This document shows, one piece after another, positions 38,149 to 50,983 of a stretch of DNA of 64,000 bases (within the stretch, counting starts at the first letter, position 1; the number at the start of each line of letters is the position of its first letter). The translations under genes and the position numbers were made by a program. The DNA comes from Struthio camelus. Taxonomy: Eukaryota; Chordata; Aves; Struthioniformes; Struthionidae. The DNA lies in assembly GCF_040807025.1 (NCBI RefSeq), contig NC_090942.1, positions 61,832,911 through 61,896,910 of the forward strand, written 5' to 3'. The notes under the pieces were generated by a model that saw nothing but the letters and a program-made list of their open reading frames with translations, was not told the origin of the DNA and searched no databases.

Positions 38149-41100
38149 GTTCGACTGACCCTGGCCAAAGCACATGCCAAAAAAGGTGTTTGTGCAGGCT
38201 GAAGAAGGGGGCAGCAGTCCTGGAGATCACAGTCTGGGGGAGTCCTTTGCCAAAAGCTTTTTCATCTAGAAAAAAAATTTTGGTTTGCCCTTTTTCCCCT
38301 CCAAAGTTACCTCTCCCTGTAACTACTTGCAACAACAGCCTGTATCCGTGAGCTTCTCTTGTAGCAGGAAAAGCAAGAATTATGCTTTTAAGGCTGCAAA
38401 ATTGCTTGATAGCCAGCCACTTAATTGTAGGAAAGCATAATTCATTCTTCACCCTGTCACAGCACTCTCTATTCCAAGCCCAACTGGCCGTAGGGAGCCA
38501 GAGCGTTCCTGTTTCTATATTACTCTCTCCACTGAGCCTTTGGGGTGGCCCTGGTAATTTACTTTCGATAAATAGAAAGGAACAACAGGAGGTTCCTTTA
38601 CCTTCAGGAGTAAAAATATTTCTTAGAAATCAGAGAAGGAAGGGGAAGAAATATTAGCAAAGTCCTTTTCTTCCCTCTGTAGCAATTCCACTATATTCTG
38701 TCATAAATTCTAGGATGGTCCCTTCCAAAAATGGAACATTAAATAGGTAACATCCATGCTGGACAATGTAATACTGGAGTAGTGCTTTTACAAAAACAAA
38801 TTTAATATTACAAAGTCATCTGCAAGCCCTGGAGCAAAATAACCTGGGTGAGGCTTAATACACATAGTTGCCAATCTTTTTGTTTTCAGAAGTACTTTTC
38901 CAGATAGGATGTGGGACTATGGTTCACTGGATTCCCATCAGGAAGTGGTGTTTATCTTTTGATCCATTTGAGACTAATTTAGAGAATTATACTGGTTGTA
39001 GTTGCTTCTGAGTTGCTAGTCCTTTGTCATTAACCCCTCTGACGATCCCATTTACATACACCTATGTATATTCTGTCATGTGGTCTCTGTGGTCCACTGT
39101 CCTTGCATAATGAATGCCAACTCATGAATGTTAATCCAAAAGCCTGAACTCTAAACTCGACTTTAAAATCTTTGCAGACTTAAAAAATCTCACCGAGTTA
39201 CTAGGAATTTGAGGTGGTCGAGCAGCACGGTACTAGATTTGAATTACCATTGTTGTGCCCCAAAGTATGAAAATTCTTTGAAAAGAAGAAAGAATCTTCC
39301 CAAGTCTTCCATGTTCTGCTGTACCTCTCACAGCAAAATAATTCTTTCTCAGTCGAATTAACTCTTAACCTGCTTTGAAGGACTGCAGAACCAGAAGAGC
39401 AAAATTAAAATGTCCATACAAGACCAGATGACTTACCACTTGTGACAGAAGGGACATTGTAAAGATGTAAAAAGCTCTCAGCAGTTCTGAGGCTTCTCTG
39501 AACTCATAAAAAAACTCTAATGAAAGAGAGAATAAGCTAAGTTACATTTATTTACCCACAACTTCCTTAAGTAGGACTTACTAATGAAAACATGCTGTCA
39601 GGTGGCTTGTTGGAAAAAACTAGCTGTAAGAAAGACTTTAAACAGTGTCCAACCCCCTCCTTTGTTTAATGTGAATTACAGTCTTGCATTGATATAGCAC
39701 CTTTCACCTAAACATATGCAAAATCACTTTAGAGACTCTGGTAACTGGTGAGGTTACCATTATTTAGCAGTTATTTAGCAGCACATTGCAGTAGTTTGCA
39801 ATGGTCGCTTAGAGGGTGTGAATAACCCCATTTCCATTTTAAATTATTGGGAGGAATTGCAGGAGACTGTTATTTTCAAACTGGAACTGGATCCAGGATT
39901 CTTAAGAAAGTCATAAAGGGCTTTTTCTAAGAAAGTAGCCAGAATCTTGGTTTTGCATTTCATCCCGAAATCAGTGCCTTGAACAGTGTGCACTCCTGCT
40001 TCGGGGGATTACTTCAGTGTGGTTCACTGCTTGTTCACAATGAAAAAAAAAACAACATTAAATTAAAGTCCCTCTCTGCTGCCCCAAGTTAGGATTTTTC
40101 ATTACATCAGCAGCTATCGTAGTTGTGAGATCAAGCCTCAGATTAATGTGAAATCTATCTTCCAGTTTTTGGAGGGGGAATCTGTAATACCTATATAACA
40201 CTGAGAACAGTAAACTTGGGGCTTGTGAATTCCTTCACTCCTCTTTAACCTGACTTCCCAGTAATTTAATTAGTGCTAAACAGTTGGCACACAGACTTGC
40301 AGAAGTTAAAAGGCTGACACATGATTCACTTCCAGTGACTTTTCCTCTTTTGCACATGTGCTGGATGGAGTTGTGCTGCATTTGGAAGTTGATCAATAAT
40401 GATTGCACAATTCTAACCTTATTTAAACTATCATATAAACAGACATGATAGAAACGGATGCTACCAGTTTTTTTCCACCTTATAAGTGAAGTCTTTTTTT
40501 TTTTTTTTTTTTGTTCCAACGAAATTGTAACCTGGAAGAAAAGCAATCTGACTTTATGAAATCCCAATTCAATATAGCATTTGGCTTTAGTAGATGTGGA
40601 AGCCAAAAATAAACATCTGCTTGGCAACTTCACCAGAAGTTAACTAGAAATGCAGTTTTCATCTTTTCAGTGAATGTGGCATTCTGTGCTGGTTAACATC
40701 GATTAAGGAGGAGTGATCCACAGTTGAGGCTGTAAAGCATTTTTTTCTTTTAGTTACAATTATGAATCTCCATTGCCTCAGGGAAATCCCCTACCCTAGT
40801 TTCTTTCCAGATATAATTTCTAATGTGCCAAGACATGAACTTTCCTTGAAAGCTTGAAGGTAGTTGGATGGGATATTTGTGAGTTATTAGACTTTGGAAA
40901 GTAGATGGTGTTCCATGAATCTGTGCATGACAACCCCAAAACTTCAACTTGGCCATTTTTTTTTCTCTCTTCTTTAGTCCTTCTTCAGAGTTAGATCATA
41001 AGTCTGTGTTTTTGCAGACTAGGTTATGAACATTTCAAAGTGCTAGATATTGCATCTTTGGATAGTCAGACAGATCTGGCCAATAGTTCCAGGTTTCCTT

Positions 41101-41857
41101 CCACCTCATTTAGAAGTGAATTAGGAAAAAAGTAAGTACGCTCAATCTTTTCACTGGGAAGATAAACTTTGCATGTTACAGTGCCTCTTCCAGGATGCCT
41201 CTCTTGGCTTCTAGTCCTGTTAGCCCATGACCACAAACATCTCTAATAACCCTGTTGTGTGAGATCTCTACTTTTCAGCAGATCCTTTGTAACCGTTGCT
41301 GCTACCAGGGCAAATTTGTTTCAGCGTGGATCATGCAAGATTGAAGTGGATGCAGATTTGCAGTAGCATGCCTTTGGGACAGCTGGCAGGGGTGAGAGGA
41401 GGGAACTTGATTTAGCACCATGAGAACCACTTTGTTATTACTGAGAGTAGTGATTTATGTGCAAGATCTTTCTTCTAAACCTGAACATTTCTGCAACGTG
41501 GGACTTCATTAATGCCATATTAAAAAATTTTATTTTGGGAAGAGAAAGGTGTTTTTCAATAGAGTTCTGACAGATATCAATAGAAGTGTTGGTTTGAGGG
41601 GGTACATTCTTGTCCTTTGGGAAAACTATAAAATTCAAGAGTTATCAAATGCTAGCTAGATTGATCTGGGCTGAAACCACTGACAATCTAGAAAGAAAGG
41701 GCTGGACTTCCTTTTTGAAATCTGCAGCCCTCCCTTCTTCTCCCTATTTTGAAGAATCACTGCCTCAAAATGAAAAATCAATAGCCATGTTGCTAACCTA
41801 CGTTTTTAAACGCTATTGGAGAGAAGATCTCTGCTAAACCAGGTGAATGGGTTTTTT

Positions 41858-41903
41858 TACTCCTAAGGGTAAATCAATCCTACTCCTAAGGGTAAATCAG
41901 TCC
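41858..41903 (+). repeat. 23-bp tandem duplication
   Basis: The unit TACTCCTAAGGGTAAATCAA plus TCC occurs twice head to tail with one A/G difference. This is a small, recent tandem duplication in intron 1. Confidence 0.95.
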
Positions 41904-44900
41904 TGAAATGATTACTACGGAGCTGCCAGATCCATTTGGAAGTAACGGTGAATCAAGGCCAAGCTTCTCTGCATTAAAAGAAAAAAGGTCTGCCAGGTAA
42001 ATTTGTCAGAGGATGCACGGGGTAAATATGCCAGGCTTCATATATATAGCTGAGGATAGCAGGTACCAAACAATGACGGGATATAAATTTTCCAGTCAGG
42101 CGGTAGTTACTCAGGAAATGTGCACACAAGTTTTGTTAACAGGCACTGTATGCGGGGGTGAGGAAAGAAGTGGAGGAAAGGTGTTGTGCATGTTCCTCCT
42201 GGCACCCACTTTGTATATGTACAGCATAAATGTGTTAATCTGGTACTTTCCACTGCTCATTAAAACTTAGTTCCACAGGCAGTTTTCTTTGTGAATAAAA
42301 GTGGAACTAGAAATAAGGTATATTGCCCTTGTCTGTTGTTTATGATTAATAAATTCCTCTTCACTTGCTGAATCACCATTTGTGATACGATAACAGCCAC
42401 TACATCCAGCAGAGTTGGAAAAGGAGGATTAAAATAGAGATAAAAGTATCCTGGCTCTCGCTACCGGCAGTGGCACATTGTGCCTCAGCTCATGTAAATA
42501 AAATTTTGATTTAACACTTATCACATAGACTCGAGGCGTCTATTGTCTTGGTGCAAGAGTGAGTTTCTCTACAGGTCGTGATACAGTAGCAGTAAATCGG
42601 CTTCAGTTTTCAGAAATAAAATCTTTTTTAGGTGATCCATTGGGAAGAGGGGGAGGAAGCAGGGAGCTGCTGATGTTTGCTATATGCTTTTGCCACGTGG
42701 AAGGAGGCAGTTGTGAAAGACACCTTTGCCTCTTCAGAGCAACTGAACTCAAAAGGTGCATCGTGGCACCTGGGTCCTCACCCTTTATGTGCTTGTTGTT
42801 GCAGCTGCTGGCTTTTGAACAACAACGTTTTGTCTTTGATAACATCCATGTAATGACATGAACAAACATGCAATGGAAAAGAGAAATGTGCAGAAGCCCT
42901 GAGGTTTAAACCAGCAGGGTCTTATTGGGTGCGGATGGCACCGTTTACTGCTTAGAGCAACTTGCCTGATCATTAGATAGTTTGCCAACCTACCAGACAG
43001 TAGAGTTGGGTTGTTTATAAATAATTAATTAGGATTTTGCTGCATGCTTGTCTCCCAGACAGTATCACCATGGAGATGATCTGACTTTCAGGATCTGAAA
43101 AGTAACAATCTCCAAAACAATAGCACTGTGTTGACCTTACTCTTTCTCTCCGAAAGAGAAAGCTCTTGGAGATATGTTAGCCAAATGCACAAGGCCAGGC
43201 ACTAATTTTGCATCGGCTCACAATGCTCTTTTGTCCAGCTTTTCAGTCAGTGCATGAAGTGTTTTCTATGACTGTGCAGAAGCTGGTTCTTAGACTTACA
43301 CAGTCTGCATGCTGCTGTTTATTATTGAATTTGGCCTGGGACTGGGGTCTCAAGATCCCTTTTTTCCTGCACCTGAGGGAACACAGCAAAGAAATACTCA
43401 TGGGGGAAAGAGGCTTGTGAGAAGAAGTCTGCATGAGGGTAGCCTTGCAGAACCCTTTAGGTGCTTCGCTTCCCTGTAGAAATATCTGTGGCTCCCACTC
43501 GCGACCTCGCAGGCCGAGACACCTGGTAGACGCTTATTCAGCCCCTCCCCTGCCTTTCCTTGGCCAGCCTCTGGCAGAGCCATTTCAGTGCAGCTGCATT
43601 ATCAGCGTCCCCTTCCTTATCATCTGATTGTGGCGACCTCAGGGACCACCCAATTTCAGAGCTTTGTTTCTCTTCCTGTTGCATTGATGATGTCTGGGCC
43701 AAGAACCGTAGGCAGAGACTCCCCTAAAAAAACCTAACACAGTGCCAGACTTTGTTCTTCCTTGCTAAGGTCTGTGGCAGTGGAGAAGGAACAATGTGCC
43801 TTTTCTCTCTCCACCCTAAACGTCCTCTGCTCTCCCCTTCTTTTCCTCTCCTACTTGATCCACCTATTCTTTACCTCCCTATCCTTGTTGGCACTTGCCC
43901 ATTGCACTTCCCATCTAGGAGTCTCAAAGAAAGGAAACAGAGCTGTGAAACCGGCTGGGCTCACCCATTTCCCATTGCTGGGTGGGGTTGGCCTCAATTC
44001 ACAGCTTTAGGGAAGTAGGGGTTTATGTATATTTAACTCTCCCCAGCCCCAGCAAGAAAATTGCTTCCACTAATTTGCTTTAAGCTGCTTTTCCGATATG
44101 TCTCACAGTGTCAGTGAGCTGGTTTCCAGGTCTCAGGGGGCTGCATTCCCTTTCCTGACGTCGTTTTCCCTGCGCTCCAGAGCACCATTGCAATAACCCA
44201 TTGGAATTTGCTCCAGAGCATGACTGGTATGCACAAGAGCTGGAACCAGCGTAAAATTCACAGCCCCCGCAGTGGAAAAAAGCACTTTGTTAGTATCTAG
44301 CCGCAATCCCAAAAATAGCTTTGATAGAGAATAGAGTGGAAGATTGTTTTCAATGAAACTGAATGTGCTGCATGCAGAAACTGCTGGGGTAGGGTCTGTA
44401 GCTTGTCTCATTCAGGTGCTCAGTCAAGGCTACAGCGCTAGCTGACTTTAAAAATCTGTAACTGTATGCAGTGTGGCTATATCTACCTTTGTTTCTATTC
44501 ACACATCTCATGTGGAAGACAGAGGTTTATTACATTAAGACAAGGAAACATATGAACCAGCTTCCTGAAAATAAGGGAAACAGCTTTATGCTTTGATGAA
44601 AATATGGCTTTGTTGCTCATCCCATGATGCTTCAGCCACACAGGTACACTGGTGAAATCGCGATGCCAGCAATGACTCCGCGGATGTAGAGGTTTGGTAT
44701 GGAAATAGTCACCTACCCGCTGCTGTGTCCTTTGCCTGACGTTTAGAGTCTGAGATGTTTTACTGTGCATAATGGTCTTGATCTGCCTCTGTAAAGGCAA
44801 ATTCCAAGCATTTTACTTTGCCCAGCAGCCTAGAAGTTTGTAAAGGTGGAGAGACATTTCTCTTACAGATAGGACTGAATGTACAGAGACCTTTGCAACT

Positions 44901-45910
44901 GTCATGGTTTTGAAGTATTTGTAGCTCAATTCAAGTTATTTGTACCAAATAAAAGCAAAGAAGCATGAAGTGTATTGGAAAATACTTCATAATCTCTCTA
45001 CACCAGTTCAGAGAGTAAGTATAAATCCTCTTTCCAGCAAATGGAGACAAGTAATTTATTGCAGCCTTGAAGAGAGCAGCTTATTTCTCCACGGTTCCTG
45101 CCCAGCAAGCTCTGCAAGCTGACTCACGGAGGGGTAGGAAGCCAAAAATTGTGCTCCCTCTTTCCTTTCTGCTTATTGATGAAGCTGTGCTCTTGTGGAG
45201 CCACTTGGAAATGCCTGGAAATGGTAGAGAATCACAGCCCCATGCTTTCTCTCTGCTGCACCATACATTTTGAACAGGACATTCTCTCTGCCTGCTCTTG
45301 AGATGAAGCTGGAGCCAAAACTGGCAGCAGAGGTGAAGGTGGCTTTGGTCCCTCTCTGGTGCTGTTCTTCCCTGTGTCCTTTCCCCTCTCTTATCCTGTA
45401 GGTGGCTGTGGGACCACAATGCCGTCAGAGTTGCCAAGGTGGTACCGAGGGTGTTAGTTACCTACAGCCAGAGAGGGAGTGTGACACAGTCGTCATATTC
45501 TGTTGCTCTAGGGCTTCAGGCTTTTTGCTTGTCCAAAAGCTTAATTTCCAGATCTCTTGTAAGGGTGGCTGCCCTGCAGAACCCTCTCACCTCAGAAGTT
45601 GCTACTCTGAGGCTGTGCTTTGAGGCATATTTTCTTTTCTTGTCAGTGGGCAAGCAGCCCTCTTCCAAACTCTTACCACTGGAGGTGGCAAGTTTATTTC
45701 CTTGAGAGTGGGTAACACTGCTAGATGGCTTTGCTTTAATTTTCCTTCATGTTTGGAGTGAACGTAGCTGTTCTGGAAGGGGTACAGGATTTATGCTAGT
45801 TACTCCTCTTTCCCTTTCTTGGAAAGAAAAGGGTATGGGGGTTGAATATTTCTCAGACCCACCAGATGAACGTGATTCAATTCTGACCAGTTCAGTGTTG
45901 AAGGGGTAGT

Positions 45911-45954
45911 CCAGATGGTCTGTCCATCTAAACCAGATGGTCTGTCCATCTAAA
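45911..45954 (+). repeat. 22-bp exact tandem duplication
   Basis: The unit beginning CCAGATGGTCTGTCCATCTA is repeated twice with no difference. Small, very recent, in intron 1. Confidence 0.95.
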
Positions 45955-46140
45955 CCTTTGTTTAATATGTATCTATCTCACAAGGATTCTGCTAGTGTTA
46001 ACTGGGAAAGTGTGTACGTGTACTTGCCCGCATGCATGTAAGCAGTAAACTCTAGCAACTAGATCAAGGCCATCAAATTGTTCAGTATTGATCCCCGTAG
46101 GGACCATCACATGGTCTAGTTCTGAGCTGTGACCTTGATG

Positions 46141-46252
46141 CTTCTGCACGTATTTAACTTTATGTGTGTGAGCTATCCCACAAAAGTCAATGATCTACTC
46201 ACATGTGTGAAGTTAGGCATGTGCTAAAGTGTTTTGCCAGATTGGATCCTTC
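46141..46252. repeat. Decayed MITE-like palindromic repeat
   Basis: Inverted repeat with 27-nt arms at 46146-46172 and 46198-46224 around a 25-nt loop. The arms match at 18 of 27 positions and all nine mismatches are transitions. The right end (GTGCTAAAGTG, then TTTTGCCAGATTGGATCC) resembles an interspersed palindromic repeat I recall from turtle, crocodile and bird DNA. The family name is not assigned. Confidence 0.65.
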
Positions 46253-47045
46253 GTCTGTAGGGACGGTGGGTGAACTTGGACCTGTTTTGCTGGGGTAAGA
46301 GGCTTTAGATTTCATTATTAAGAATCTGATCTCTCACTCTGTCTGAATGCAAGGTCTTGGAGTTATCTGAAATTCTCATCAGGACAAGAAGCTAGGAAAA
46401 AATACAAATTCCTCCACTAGTCAAGTTACTAAAAATACCATAATTAAATAATCTGAATCTTCAAACCAGTAAAATGCAGGGAGACAGTGATAGAGGTGTA
46501 AGTACAGTGTTGTGAGACTACTGAAGCGACTAATAGCACTTTCTCTGCAGATCTCCAATGAGAATATTTTGAGTAGTTAATGGAGCTGATGTAAAAAAGC
46601 GTATTTGCATTTGCCATACTGCTGATTCATATACTGTGCACTTAATAAATTGTCATGGTGAACACAGTGGAGCTGTTGCTTTCAGAGAAAGCAAGGAAAG
46701 CAAGCAGACAAGAACAGGACCCAAAGAATGAACGAACAAGTTCTTTCACAAGGTATTTCTCAATTGAGATTATTTCTTCTTAGGCTTAACTTGTTCAGGT
46801 TCATCCTGTACCATATCTGGCACCAGTCCTGTGAGGTTTTGAAAAATGGCGCCAGCTCTGTCTGGTGTTAAAAGCATAAGCCTACTCTGGACTTATTTTT
46901 TTCCCGAATATATTTCTGAGCAAAATACAGTTTGTAAAAGAAATTCCATTTTTGATCTTTTAGACTACTTAGAAGAGAGACTTGTTTTACAAGTTGATAT
47001 CATGACAAACAGACAGGGACCTTATTTTACTCAAAGAGATGAAAA

Positions 47046-47152
47046 CAATGGAATATATAATAAATATATTTATCTATAAATATAATATATATTATATTAT
47101 ATCATATTATATATATTATATATATATTATATTTTTATATATATATAAATAT
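47046..47152. repeat. AT-only tract with inverted repeats
   Basis: Roughly 105 bp almost entirely A and T (one or two C residues), made of TATA, ATTATA and AATATA steps with self-complementary stretches. Could extrude as a cruciform. The CR1 at 47155 begins right at its edge. Confidence 0.9.
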
Positions 47153-47154
47153 CT

Positions 47155-47348
47155 TTACTGTGAGAGTGACAGAGCATTGGAACAGGTTGCCCAGAGGGGT
47201 GGTGGAGTCTCCTTCCCTGGAGATATTCAAAACCCGTCTGGATGTGATCCTGGGCAATATGCTCTAGAGGACCCTGCTTGAGCAGGGAGGTTGGACTAGA
47301 TGATCTCCAGAGGTCCCTTCCAACTTCAACCGTTCTGTGATTCTGTGA
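47155..47348 (+). mobile_element. CR1 LINE, 5'-truncated 3' end
   Basis: The 3' terminal region of a chicken-repeat-1 non-LTR retrotransposon in sense orientation. Diagnostic pieces include GGAACAGGTTGCCCAGAGGG near 47178, CTCCTTCCCTGGAGATATTC near 47210, GGTTGGACTAGATGATCTCC near 47289 and the terminal 8-bp repeat TTCTGTGA twice (47333-47348). Only about 190 bp remain, all 3' non-coding, so the copy is dead on arrival as most CR1 insertions are. It is close to the consensus I remember, hence fairly young. An 8-bp AAATATCT occurs on both flanks (47147-47154 and 47348-47355) and may be a target-site duplication. Its left neighbour is an AT-only tract. Confidence 0.93.
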
Positions 47349-49388
47349 AATATCTAAAATGTGACCATGACTTACAATGCTTCTATGAAATATTAAAAAA
47401 ACACTAGACTGCATTCTTGTTGGTGTTATTCTTTCAAATCAGTAGACTTAAGCCGACATACCCCTGCTGACACAGTCTGGATAGACTGATGCAGGCGAAA
47501 GACACTTGGCTGGCAGAAATCTGTCACTTACAGAAGAAGAGCTGGAACGAATGCCAGTATAAACTGCTGTGCACTGTTCTGCTGCTCTGTTAATCCCATT
47601 TTGGGATGCCACCTCTGCCAGCGAAGGTCCTCTGACAGTGATCACTCACTGCTTGGCCTTTGGGTGAGGTTGCCTGCAAGGCTATTCGCTATTGATAATT
47701 TTTGTGATGGGGAACCAGTCCACTTAGGAAGCGAGGCAGGTGAACGGGCAGGTCACCAGGCAGACGTCGCGGGGCAAAAATGTTTATCAAGCTGTGTTTG
47801 AGCCTAAAAGTGAAAGGTTCCTTATTCTGTCTGAGCCACAGAGATGCACCTTTCACTTCCCTGAGGCTCTTTTTGAGGCAAAGAAAATAGCAGCTGAACA
47901 GGAGAAAGATATTGGAAACTAGCCTTTAATAATCCTATGATTTGCTGAGCAGGGCAGAAAAGGTTTGGGAGGGAGAGGCAGACAACAGTTTCTGAGATGC
48001 TACTGTTCTTATTTCCTTTAGAAGTCACATCAGCTTTCTGTTCCAATTTCCCCATCTCCTAAAAGTGAATAGTCCTGTTTCACCACTTGCCTCCTGAGTT
48101 TTCAATAATTTATGGCTGTACTGTGCTTTGAGCATGGTAATGTCCTATGCAAGTATAAAACACTATTACATGCAAGTATCTAGAGTCTTCCTTTGATACA
48201 GAAAGCTCATACTGGCAACCGACTGTACCTCAGATGAGGGGCATTGCCTGCTGGTTGTTGCTCCCTATTTCTAAATGGCAGTCGCTGCCATCTGGAGCAG
48301 TTGAGGGAGAGAAGTCAAACTGTGTGTTAGCGCCTTGAATATTAAACCCCAGGGTATATTTGACATCTTTCTTTCTCTATGATGGGGAGAAGTCTTGGAC
48401 CCTGGATGTCACAAACAAAATCCCAAATACTTCAACCAGGCTGGTAAATTCATCCCCTAGATGTTAAGTTTGGGGTTCAAGACGGGATGTTACATTTTCA
48501 GGAGAGCTTAAGTACCATTTTCAAAATTCAGTTAAACTTTTAGACATAGCCTTTATAAATTAAGGCTCCTAGGTGGCTTAATCACATTTGAACACAGGGT
48601 GAGAGACTGTAAACTCCCTGGCCCTTTTGAAAAATACATTCCCAGGCAACACATCTGTTTGCATTTGAAGATACATTCAACCATATATTTACAGCACTTA
48701 TAGCACTGCCACTCTTTGAATCACGTTTGCATTTTTGTATCTAAAAAAATATTTTCACATGTACAGTAATTCCAGAGAGACCATTTGCAGTAATTATGTA
48801 TAGATTTACAAAAGTCCTGTCTGCAAAGCCTAGAGTCAAGTTAGTGGGAGACTGGCATGCCCTCCTGGGTGCTGTTGTTACTTTACCAGCGATGAATGGT
48901 GAAGAGCTTGCTCCCCGTTGTATATTTGACAATGAAAGTCGTCTTAAATTCTTCCTCAGAGCCAAGTAGAAGGCTATCTTTTAATAAAAAAATGTGTTTT
49001 TACCCATGTCTATATTTACTTCTTGCAGGAATGCACATGCTGCTCCAAGAGCCACCCACATCCTTCTTGTATACAGGGTTTATTTGCATTTGCAGCCTGT
49101 CCCAGTGCAAACATGGGATGGGGGAAAAAATCCAACTTGTCTGTAATGTTAGCTGCTTTATCCATCTCTAGAACTGCTTGGTCATTATCTTGATCGCTCA
49201 GTCAATTAAGATCTGTTATATTGCCTTTGCTAGAAGTATGTGCACTGTAGATAAGAACAAAGCTATGTTGTTACTTTTGCAATCTCTATACCAAATGTTT
49301 GGGTCAAGAGAAAGAAAATAATTGTTTTGGTTTTGACATACAAATGTGTTTGTCCCTTACGCTCTGCTTTTAGTTCCCAAAGCAAGAT

Positions 49389-49475
49389 AGTGCTTGCGCA
49401 TGTGCTTAATTTTAAGCATGTGCTGAAATCTGTGGGAGTTGAAGGGGATTGGGCATGTGCTTAAAGCTTTTTTTT
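49389..49475. repeat. Fragment of GCATGTGCTTAA-type repeat
   Basis: GCATGTGCTTAA occurs here directly twice (about 49397 and 49453), with AAGCATGTGC in between, around a TGGGAGTTGAAGGGGATTGG centre. It shares its motif with the palindromic repeat at 46.1 kb and with fragments at 53-56 kb, and is probably a remnant of the same ancient family. Confidence 0.5.
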
Positions 49476-50862
49476 AAACAATGTTACTTTTCAGAGCTGA
49501 AGCCTTTGTAGGAAACCTGATCCTTTAAACTAGCTCCTGTTTATGTACATTTCAATTTTATAATATTGTAAGTTTTCCCCTTCTTTCTTCAATATCCTTG
49601 ATGCTACATCATATAATGAAAACAATACCAGTCATGCCACTTGCAATTACTGAAGCAGGCAGTGAAATTATTTTTGTGCAGGAACTAGGGAAATCACATA
49701 AATCACAGATTTACAAATGTTTTCCCAGGAGAGGTCCACAGTAGTTGGCTGCATAGAATGACAAAAGTGTTGTTTACCCATAAAAGGGTGGTCACCTCAG
49801 CAGGTCAGTCATGTTTTCCAAAGGCTTACTGTTGATTTTAAACTAGCTGGTAATTCATTCCTTGAGCTCTGGCTTGCACAAATAAAATAGGGTAAATATT
49901 TATTACAGTGAAGGCCATGCCGCCACTCAGAATGCGCAGTACCTCTCACACTAGCTTCTCTCCATTGTTGGTTTGGGCATTTCTTGCAGGCCGTGATCTG
50001 ACCCCTGCAATTACTTATGGGATTGTTCAGATAAGCTTTTTTTTTCACAGGCAATATACACACACTCACAAGGGCTGTTATAATTTGAATTTATACTGCA
50101 AGTTCAGCTATCACTTCCTCTGTTCCCACCCTGCCTTTTGGAAAGATACCCAGTCACACGATGTGCTTGTAAAAAGGTTCCTGATTGAGGAAGGATGCAG
50201 GAAGGATATGGTTTTGCAGTGATTGCATAAGTGCTCTGCAGGACATGAAAGCCTAGGGTTTATGTGAGGACGAGTTTAGTTGTGAATTTCAAAGAATCAT
50301 TTTTTCTAATTATTCACTAAGTCATAACTCCTGAGCCTGCTTTAGAGAACCATGGAGCAACCTGTATTAATGTGGTCCTCGTTGTATTAACATGGCCATA
50401 TAATTTGTAATCATCACCTGAGATCATCTGCCTCCTTTCCATCAGAGATCTTAACCTTACTTCAGAGAAGTTGTCTCCAAAGCTTCTGTTTGAAAATGTC
50501 AGATGTAATCATGTCTAACCAAATGCTGTTCCCATCAGTCTTTTGAGATTTTTACCATTTACCTCAGCTGAAGATGATTTTGGCTAACAGAGTTCCTTTT
50601 CAAAAATCGTGCATTCCCCCTCAATGAAGCCCTAGTACCTAAAGACCTTAAAACTTCATGTCACCTATTACTGTAATGAGAGTGTACTTATTACTATAAA
50701 GTGAAGGAGCTGGGGCATGGAGGTTTGTATTTTAAAGCTCTGTTTTGGTCATTCCACATTCTGCCAACATCTAACATCTGTATTTATTTTTTGAACTCTC
50801 CTTAATGGATTATGTGCATGTGTTCAGTTCCAAGAGTAATGCTTGATTTCCTGAATTTATAG

Positions 50863-50983
50863 GTTGCAATAAAATCCATTCGTAAGGACAAAATTAAGGA
50901 TGAACAAGATATGGTTCACATCAGACGGGAGATTGAGATCATGTCATCCCTCAGCCACCCTCATATCATCACCATATATGAAG
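50863..50983 (+). CDS. NUAK1: NUAK1 coding exon 2 (catalytic lysine and C-helix)
   Basis: Second coding exon, 121 nt: 40 codons plus the first base of a split codon. It follows an AG acceptor and ends before GTTAGT. It encodes residues 102-141, beginning [20 protein letters not shown] and continuing [21 protein letters not shown]105 in the VAIK motif is the ATP-anchoring lysine, and E124 in the RREIEIM stretch is its expected C-helix salt-bridge partner. DEQDMVHI fits NUAK1 rather than NUAK2, which as I recall has DLMHI here. The join to exon 1 is phase 0 (RV/VAIK) and the join to exon 3 is phase 1, splitting Val142. The exon lies 26 kb downstream of exon 1 and no other open frame nearby competes for it. 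Confidence 0.96.

Larger units (their letters stand above)
24777..50862 (+). other. NUAK1: NUAK1 intron 1 (26.1 kb)
   Basis: Intron between phase-0 exons 1 and 2, with donor GTAAGG and acceptor TTTATAG. The pyrimidine tract before the acceptor is short and interrupted by purines, so this 3' site looks weaker than those of introns 2 and 3. It contains the tail of the CpG island, a MIR-like remnant near 29.9 kb, poly-C at 38.1 kb, short tandem duplications at 41.9 and 45.9 kb, a MITE-like palindrome at 46.1 kb, an AT-only tract and the CR1 element at 47.2 kb. I see no coding exon. The rest is unassigned and may hold regulatory elements that only cross-species alignment could show. Confidence 0.92.
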
